This document shows positions 13,984-18,272 of a DNA stretch of 18,272 nucleotides, one piece after another. This stretch comes from Clostridiales bacterium mt11 (GTDB lineage: Bacteria > Bacillota > Clostridia > Tissierellales > Tepidimicrobiaceae), in NCBI GenBank assembly GCA_001282665.1, contig LN874946.1:360377-378648 (forward strand), read 5' to 3'. Under the pieces are notes generated by a model. The model was not told where the DNA came from. It searched no databases and was given only the letters and a program-made list of their open reading frames with translations. Position numbers and translations under genes: made by a program. How positions within the stretch are numbered: the stretch's first letter is position 1; every line of letters begins with the position of its first letter.

Positions 13984-14631
13984 TTGACTCATATAAATGA
14001 AGAATATATTGAAGAATATATTCGAAGTATATTACCTGAAAGTTTGGGATGTTTGAAGGAATTGGAATTGTATGCAGAAGAAAACCATGTTCCTATTATA
14101 GAAAAAGAAGTGGCTCAATTATTAAAGGTGCTGCTAAAAGTATATAGACCAAAGAATATATTAGAACTTGGTACTGCTATTGGGTATTCTGCCCTTGTTA
14201 TGGCTTCATCTACAGATGAGGAGTGTAAGATAACAACTGTTGAAAGACGATTGGATATGGTAGATATGGCAAATAAAAATATAGATGACACAGAATACAA
14301 GGAAAGAATAAAAATACTATATGGAGAAGCGGAAGAAATACTTCCAACTTTAGATGAAAAATTTGATTTCATTTTTTTAGATGCAGCTAAAGGTCAGTAT
14401 CTAGAGTTTTTTAATTCCTGCATAAAGTTATTAGATAATAAAGGAATTATCATGTCTGATAATGTTTTGTTTAAGGGTATGGTAGCTTCTGATAAATTGG
14501 TTATAAGACGTAAGAAAACAATAGTTAAAAGGTTAAGAGAGTACCTTGAATACATCAATCACTTAGAAGGATATACTTCCTGTGTTATACCTATTGGTGA
14601 TGGAGTTGCATTAACTTATAGAGAGGAGTGA
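13984..14631 (+). CDS. trmR: O-methyltransferase, TrmR-like (tRNA 5-hydroxyuridine methyltransferase)
   Basis: The 215-residue SAM-dependent enzyme belongs to O-methyltransferase family 3. Motif I is ILELGTAIGYSALVMA (59-74). The metal- and substrate-binding residues D133 and K136 (FLDAAKGQY) and D159 with N160 (MSDNVLFKG) are present. In Bacillus subtilis the orthologous position yrrM encodes TrmR, which methylates 5-hydroxyuridine at tRNA wobble position 34 to give 5-methoxyuridine. The adjacent trhP gene encodes the preceding hydroxylation step, so the pair makes a pathway. The start is TTG 13984, the first in-frame start, 11 bases after GGGGAGG (13966-13972), which is slightly long spacing. 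The first ATG lies too far inside. The last codons overlap the ribosome site of trhP. Confidence 0.88.
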   Translation: MTHINEEYIEEYIRSILPESLGCLKELELYAEENHVPIIEKEVAQLLKVLLKVYRPKNILELGTAIGYSALVMASSTDEECKITTVERRLDMVDMANKNIDDTEYKERIKILYGEAEEILPTLDEKFDFIFLDAAKGQYLEFFNSCIKLLDNKGIIMSDNVLFKGMVASDKLVIRRKKTIVKRLREYLEYINHLEGYTSCVIPIGDGVALTYREE

Positions 14632-14637
14632 AATGAT

Positions 14638-15867
14638 TTGCAGAAACCAGAACTATTAGCACCAGCAGGAGATTTAGAAAAATTAAAGATGGCCATAATA
14701 TATGGAGCTGATGCTGTATATTTAGGTGGAGAACAGTTTGGACTTAGAAAAGCATCAAAAAATTTTACAACAGAGGAAATTAAAGAGGGGATAGAATTTG
14801 CCCATGATAAGGGGAAGAAAATATATGTAACTGTGAATATAGTTCCCCATAATGAAGATTTAGAAGGGCTAGAAGATTATGTAAAGACATTATATGATAT
14901 AGGAGTAGATGGAGTAATTGTATCTGACCCAGGAGTTTTTTCCGTTATAAGAAGAACCGTTCCTAATCTGCCAATACACTTAAGTACTCAAGCTAGCATT
15001 ACAAATTATGAAACTATAATGTTTTGGTATAACTTAGGTATAAGGAGAGTTGTTTTAGCAAGGGAACTTTCACTTAAAGAAATTGAAGAAATAACAGAGA
15101 GAATACCTAAGGATTTAGAAATTGAGACTTTTGTTCATGGGGCTATGTGTATATCCTACTCAGGAAGATGCCTATTGAGTAATTATATGGCTGGCAGAGA
15201 TGCAAATATGGGAGATTGTGCTCATCCATGTAGATGGAAATATTATTTAATGGAAGAAAAGAGACCAGGAGAATATTTTCCAGTTGTAGAGGATGAAAAG
15301 GGTACATTTATATTTAATTCCAAGGATTTATGTATGATTGAACATATACCAGAATTGGTCAAAGCAGGTATAACGAGTTTTAAGATTGAAGGAAGGGTAA
15401 AGAGTTCTTATTATGTTGCTACAGTTATTCGTTCTTATAGAATGGCTATAGACGAATATTTTAAAGACCCTCAAAATTATGTTTTCAAAGAAGAATGGAT
15501 TCATGAAATTAAGAAGGCTAGTCATAGAGACTTTACTACAGGGTTTTATTTTGGTAGACCAACAGAAGAGGACCAAGTATATACATCTAGTACCTATATT
15601 AGGGGTTATGATTATGTAGGACTTATTCTAGATTATGATGAAGACAATCAGATAGCTACTGTGGAACAAAGGAATAGAATGTTTGTAGGCGATGAGATTG
15701 AAATATTTGGACCAAATAAAGATTATTTCACTCAAACCATTGAAGAAATGTGGGATGAAGAAGGAAATAAAATAGAAGTAGCTCCTCATCCACAACAGAT
15801 TGTTAAGATTAAAATGGAAAGAAAAGTTGAAAGTTGGGACATTATTAGAAAAGGCAGAGAGGACTGA
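14638..15867 (+). CDS. trhP: U32-family tRNA uridine-34 hydroxylase TrhP
   Basis: The 409-residue protein belongs to the peptidase U32 family, whose members now include the prephenate-dependent tRNA hydroxylase TrhP. The barrel begins ELLAPAGDLEKLKMAI, and GADAVYLGG and HLSTQASITNYE follow. The U32 signature ETFVHGAMCISYSGRCLLS holds C171 and C178, and C194 and C198 complete a probable Fe-S site (GDCAHPCRW). The C-terminal domain (about 315-405) resembles the RNA-binding part of the family. TTG 14638 follows GAGAGGAGTG (14621-14630), seven bases after the trmR stop. Bacillus subtilis has two paralogues here (yrrN and yrrO), while this genome has one at this site, which is more like the longer YrrO. 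It supplies ho5U34 to TrmR. Older annotations call such proteins collagenase-like peptidases. Confidence 0.88.
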   Translation: MQKPELLAPAGDLEKLKMAIIYGADAVYLGGEQFGLRKASKNFTTEEIKEGIEFAHDKGKKIYVTVNIVPHNEDLEGLEDYVKTLYDIGVDGVIVSDPGVFSVIRRTVPNLPIHLSTQASITNYETIMFWYNLGIRRVVLARELSLKEIEEITERIPKDLEIETFVHGAMCISYSGRCLLSNYMAGRDANMGDCAHPCRWKYYLMEEKRPGEYFPVVEDEKGTFIFNSKDLCMIEHIPELVKAGITSFKIEGRVKSSYYVATVIRSYRMAIDEYFKDPQNYVFKEEWIHEIKKASHRDFTTGFYFGRPTEEDQVYTSSTYIRGYDYVGLILDYDEDNQIATVEQRNRMFVGDEIEIFGPNKDYFTQTIEEMWDEEGNKIEVAPHPQQIVKIKMERKVESWDIIRKGRED

Positions 15868-15869
15868 TA

Positions 15870-16493
15870 TTGATTAGTAAACCGCTACTTATTGGAATTA
15901 CAGGTGGGACAGGTTCAGGTAAAAGTACTGTGTCAAAAGAGATATTGAAATCAATTCATGAAAAAAATGTAGCAATTATAGAACAGGATTCCTACTATAA
16001 AAATCAAAGCCATTTGTCTTTTGAAGAAAGGGTCAAAACCAATTATGATCATCCTTTTGCATTTGATAATGATCTATTAGTAAAACATTTAAAGGCTCTA
16101 TTAAGTAATCAAACTATTGAAAAACCGATCTATGATTTTGAAAAACATACTAGAAAAGACGAAACTATCACGGTTTGTCCTAAAGAAATAATCATCTTAG
16201 AAGGAATATTGATATTAAATGATGAAGAAGTTCGTAATCTATGTGACATTAAGATATTTGTAGATACGGATTCTGATGTAAGGGTTATTAGAAGAATTGA
16301 AAGAGATATAAAAGAGAGGGGCAGGACTTTAGACTCCGTTATAGAACAGTATATGGCAACTGTTAGACCTGCTCATCTGCAGTTTGTTGAACCCAGTAAA
16401 AAATATGCTGATATTATAATACCTGAAGGAGGATATAATAAGGTGGCCATAGATATTATTGTAACGAAAATTAATTCCATATTGGGTAAATGA
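15870..16493 (+). CDS. udk: Uridine kinase
   Basis: The 207-residue P-loop kinase phosphorylates uridine and cytidine in pyrimidine salvage. The Walker A sequence GGTGSGKST is at 12-20, and EQDSYYKNQ with D40 follows it. NYDHPFAFD and YDFEKHTRK are the substrate-binding blocks, PKEIIILEGILIL is the Walker B strand, and RRIERDIKERGRT with MATVRPAHLQFVEPSKKYADIIIP forms the lid and C-terminal region. The length is normal. TTG 15870 starts 2 bases after the trhP stop, and AGAGAGGAC (15855-15863) is its ribosome site. It is the end of the mltG-trmR-trhP-udk group, matching the Bacillus order, where greA follows udk. Here a PBP gene follows directly. Confidence 0.95.
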   Translation: MISKPLLIGITGGTGSGKSTVSKEILKSIHEKNVAIIEQDSYYKNQSHLSFEERVKTNYDHPFAFDNDLLVKHLKALLSNQTIEKPIYDFEKHTRKDETITVCPKEIIILEGILILNDEEVRNLCDIKIFVDTDSDVRVIRRIERDIKERGRTLDSVIEQYMATVRPAHLQFVEPSKKYADIIIPEGGYNKVAIDIIVTKINSILGK

Positions 16494-16499
16494 TATAAT
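16491..16499 (+). promoter_or_regulatory. Extended -10 promoter overlapping the udk stop codon
   Basis: TGATATAAT fits the extended -10 form TGnTATAAT exactly, with its TG supplied by the udk stop codon TGA. TTAATT at 16471-16476 is a weak -35 with a 17-base spacer. Transcription would start near 16506, at the 5' arm of the following hairpin. Confidence 0.5.
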
Positions 16500-16502
16500 A
16501 CC

Positions 16503-16551
16503 TTCCCTGTTTATTGGTAATAATATAATTATCAAGACAGGGGGTTTTTTT
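16503..16551 (+). terminator. Terminator hairpin that contains the PBP ribosome site and touches its ATG
   Basis: CCCTGT (16505-16510) pairs with ACAGGG (16537-16542), extended by two T-G pairs (16503-16504 with 16543-16544). Inside, TTGGTAAT (16515-16522, numbered from the T at 16514-16515) pairs with ATTATCAA (about 16528-16535). Seven T (16545-16551) follow and run directly into ATG 16552. The ribosome site AGGGGG (16539-16544) is the 3' arm of the stem, so the same structure can end the udk transcript and mask translation of the PBP. Confidence 0.8.
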
Positions 16552-18204
16552 ATGAGAAGAGTTAGAAAAAATATAATCCATGATAGGATTTTTAAAGTTT
16601 TATTCGCCTCATCCTTTCTATTTATATTGCTGATAGGAAGGCTATATTGGATACAGATAAGAAATCATGATTCGTTGAAAGTGCAAGCTTTAAAGCAACG
16701 GAGTAAGGAAGTGGACTTATATCCCAATAGAGGAGTTATTTATGATAGAAACTTAATTCCTCTTACTAATAAGGATAGGATTACAACTATATTTACATTT
16801 AAAGATACTATAATCAACAATAAAAACTTAAAAAATTTTATCATTAATAACAGTATGATAGATGAAGACTTAGATGATTATATAAAAAGTAAGGGAACCA
16901 TTGTAGATATCCCGTTGAAGTCGAATGTGGAAGGCATTCGTAATGGCAGAAATATCTTTGTTGGAGATAGAATTCGTAGATATGGAGATGGAAACACATT
17001 ATCTCATGTAATTGGCTATATTAATAAATCTGAAAATCGAGGAGAAGCAGGGATTGAAAAAGTTTATGATGATATTCTTAAAAATGGAGAAAATCAATCT
17101 CTATATATAGAATTAGATGAGAAGAAGAATATAATTTATGGTGGAGAGTATGCAGCTGATAGAAAAGTTGATTCTATGGAACCAAGTGGAGTTAAATTGA
17201 CTATTGATTATCATATACAAAAAATTGTTGAAGATATATTGGATAGTGGAGAGAAAAATGGTGCAGTAATCGTTGCAGATGTTGAATCAGGGGATATTGT
17301 TGCTATGGCTAGTAGACCAAATTTTAACCAAGAGGATATAGATGAATATTTAAATAGGGAAGATATGGTCCTATATAATAAAGCTATTCAGGTAGCTTAT
17401 CCACCAGGTTCTTTGTTTAAAACTGTAGTACTATTGACTGCATTAGAAGAAGACCTATCCTATGTAGACAAAACTTTTTATTGTAAAGGGTATGAGGAGA
17501 TAAACAATGTGGTCATTAAATGTAATAATATAGGCGGACATGGATATATAACTTTGAAAGAAGCATTTGCAAAATCTTGTAATTCTGCTTTTATTCAGTT
17601 GGGACAGAAATTAGGGAGTACCAAAATCATTGATATGAGTAAAAGATTAGGTTTAGGTGAAAAGATTAATATTGGATTAATAGAAGAGATTCCAGGTAAT
17701 CTTCCTTCTGGCAAGGAGTTACAAGGGCCATCTATAGGAAATATCTCAATAGGTCAAGGTAGTATTGAAACTACCCCATTACAGATAACAAATATGATGA
17801 TGATAATTGCAAATAAAGGTATAGATAAGGGAATGTCAATAGTTGATGGAATAACAACGAAAGATGGTCATATGATTAAAAGTTTTAATAGAGGAGAAGA
17901 AGAAAGGATTGTTTCAGAAAGAAGCTGTGAAATATTACAGGATTATTTACAGGAAGTAGTATCGAATGGAACGGCAAGAAGTTTAAATTTAATGGAGATT
18001 GGAGGAGCAGGGGGGAAAACGGGTTCTGCACAGGCAGTATTAAATAGGAAAGAAACTATACATGGATGGTTTTCGGGATTTTATCCTGCTAAGGATCCAA
18101 AATATGTAGTGACAGTTTTTGTTGAGGAAGGTGCCTCTGGATCAAAAACGGCGGTTCCTATTTTTGAAAAGATAATAAAAGAAATTTATAGGATAAATAG
18201 ATAG
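16552..18204 (+). CDS. Class B penicillin-binding protein (transpeptidase)
   Basis: The 550-residue protein cross-links peptidoglycan. It has one N-terminal membrane span (about 14-33), then the dimerisation region with LYPNRGVIYDRNLIPL (56-71) and AGIEKVYDDIL, and the transpeptidase domain from about 210. The active-site motifs are S287xxK290 (PPGSLFKTV), S342-C-N344 and K489-T-G491 (GGKTGSAQ), all intact. IGQGSIETTPLQ is typical of the PBP2/FtsI/PbpI group. It lacks PASTA domains, and at 550 residues it is close to the PbpI-like proteins, which fits a place downstream of udk as with yrrR in Bacillus subtilis. The greA and yrrS genes that lie between in Bacillus are missing. ATG 16552 begins right after a terminator T-tract. 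I give no symbol because PbpI, SpoVD-like and MrdA-like roles are not separable here. Confidence 0.93.
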   Translation: MRRVRKNIIHDRIFKVLFASSFLFILLIGRLYWIQIRNHDSLKVQALKQRSKEVDLYPNRGVIYDRNLIPLTNKDRITTIFTFKDTIINNKNLKNFIINNSMIDEDLDDYIKSKGTIVDIPLKSNVEGIRNGRNIFVGDRIRRYGDGNTLSHVIGYINKSENRGEAGIEKVYDDILKNGENQSLYIELDEKKNIIYGGEYAADRKVDSMEPSGVKLTIDYHIQKIVEDILDSGEKNGAVIVADVESGDIVAMASRPNFNQEDIDEYLNREDMVLYNKAIQVAYPPGSLFKTVVLLTALEEDLSYVDKTFYCKGYEEINNVVIKCNNIGGHGYITLKEAFAKSCNSAFIQLGQKLGSTKIIDMSKRLGLGEKINIGLIEEIPGNLPSGKELQGPSIGNISIGQGSIETTPLQITNMMMIIANKGIDKGMSIVDGITTKDGHMIKSFNRGEEERIVSERSCEILQDYLQEVVSNGTARSLNLMEIGGAGGKTGSAQAVLNRKETIHGWFSGFYPAKDPKYVVTVFVEEGASGSKTAVPIFEKIIKEIYRINR

Positions 18205-18249
18205 GACTGGCACCATCACTATCTCTCATACATATAATTTAATATGGGG

Positions 18250-18272
18250 AAAGGGGAGGGGCCTTTATTTTT
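18250..18272 (+). terminator. Probable terminator after the PBP gene, cut by the window end
   Basis: AAAGG (18250-18254) pairs with CCTTT (18262-18266) around a G-rich loop, followed by ATTTTT to the end of the window. The stem is short, but the T-tract may continue beyond the window. Between 18205 and 18249 I see no gene. A lone TATAAT lies at 18233-18238 without a -35. Confidence 0.5.

Overview
The window is about 18 kb of AT-rich DNA, with strong AGGAGG-type ribosome sites and frequent GTG and TTG starts. Every gene lies on the + strand. The content and order fit a low-GC anaerobic member of the Firmicutes, most likely Clostridia or Tissierellia. The order alaS, ireB, ruvX, DUF1292, mltG, trmR, trhP, udk, PBP follows the yrr region of Bacillus subtilis, with fur, rnj, YlbF and queT placed inside it. 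I cannot assign a species. No mobile element, phage gene, CRISPR array, rRNA or tRNA was seen.

Layout: (1) 1-2259 holds the tail of an upstream gene, a terminator, and an iscR-iscS-iscU operon for iron-sulfur cluster assembly, with a near-consensus promoter and a dyad just past the start of transcription. (2) 2386-4363 is a small envelope cluster: a two-repeat PRC-barrel protein, a 56-residue YtxH-like protein, and an AI-2E/PerM family membrane protein. The first two genes have leaders bounded by long perfect inverted repeats. (3) 4383-7561 is alaS, behind a perfect consensus promoter and a very short attenuator-like leader, followed by ireB. (4) 7562-8833 is a 324-base leader rich in secondary structure, then an aldo/keto reductase with two 4Fe-4S motifs. 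This segment lies between ireB and ruvX, which are usually neighbours. (5) 8846-10052 carries ruvX, a DUF1292 gene and a Fur-family regulator with a likely autoregulatory operator. (6) 10128-12759 carries RNase J, a YlbF-family protein and the queuosine-precursor transporter queT. (7) 12789-18204 carries mltG, trmR, trhP, udk and a class B penicillin-binding protein.

The genes are mainly housekeeping: Fe-S supply, alanyl-tRNA charging, wobble-uridine tRNA modification (TrmR with TrhP), RNA processing (RNase J, RuvX/YqgF, perhaps YlbF), cell-wall synthesis (MltG, PBP, and IreB, known elsewhere as a PASTA-kinase substrate) and pyrimidine salvage (Udk).

The points most worth a second look are not in the proteins. 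They are: an interleaved pair of 11- and 10-base helices (a possible pseudoknotted RNA) in the reductase leader; a T-box-like miniature attenuator before alaS; a terminator hairpin before the PBP gene that contains its ribosome site and whose T-tract touches its ATG; and the nested inverted repeats in the leaders of the PRC-barrel and YtxH-like genes. All structures were read by eye and none was folded computationally or compared with databases.
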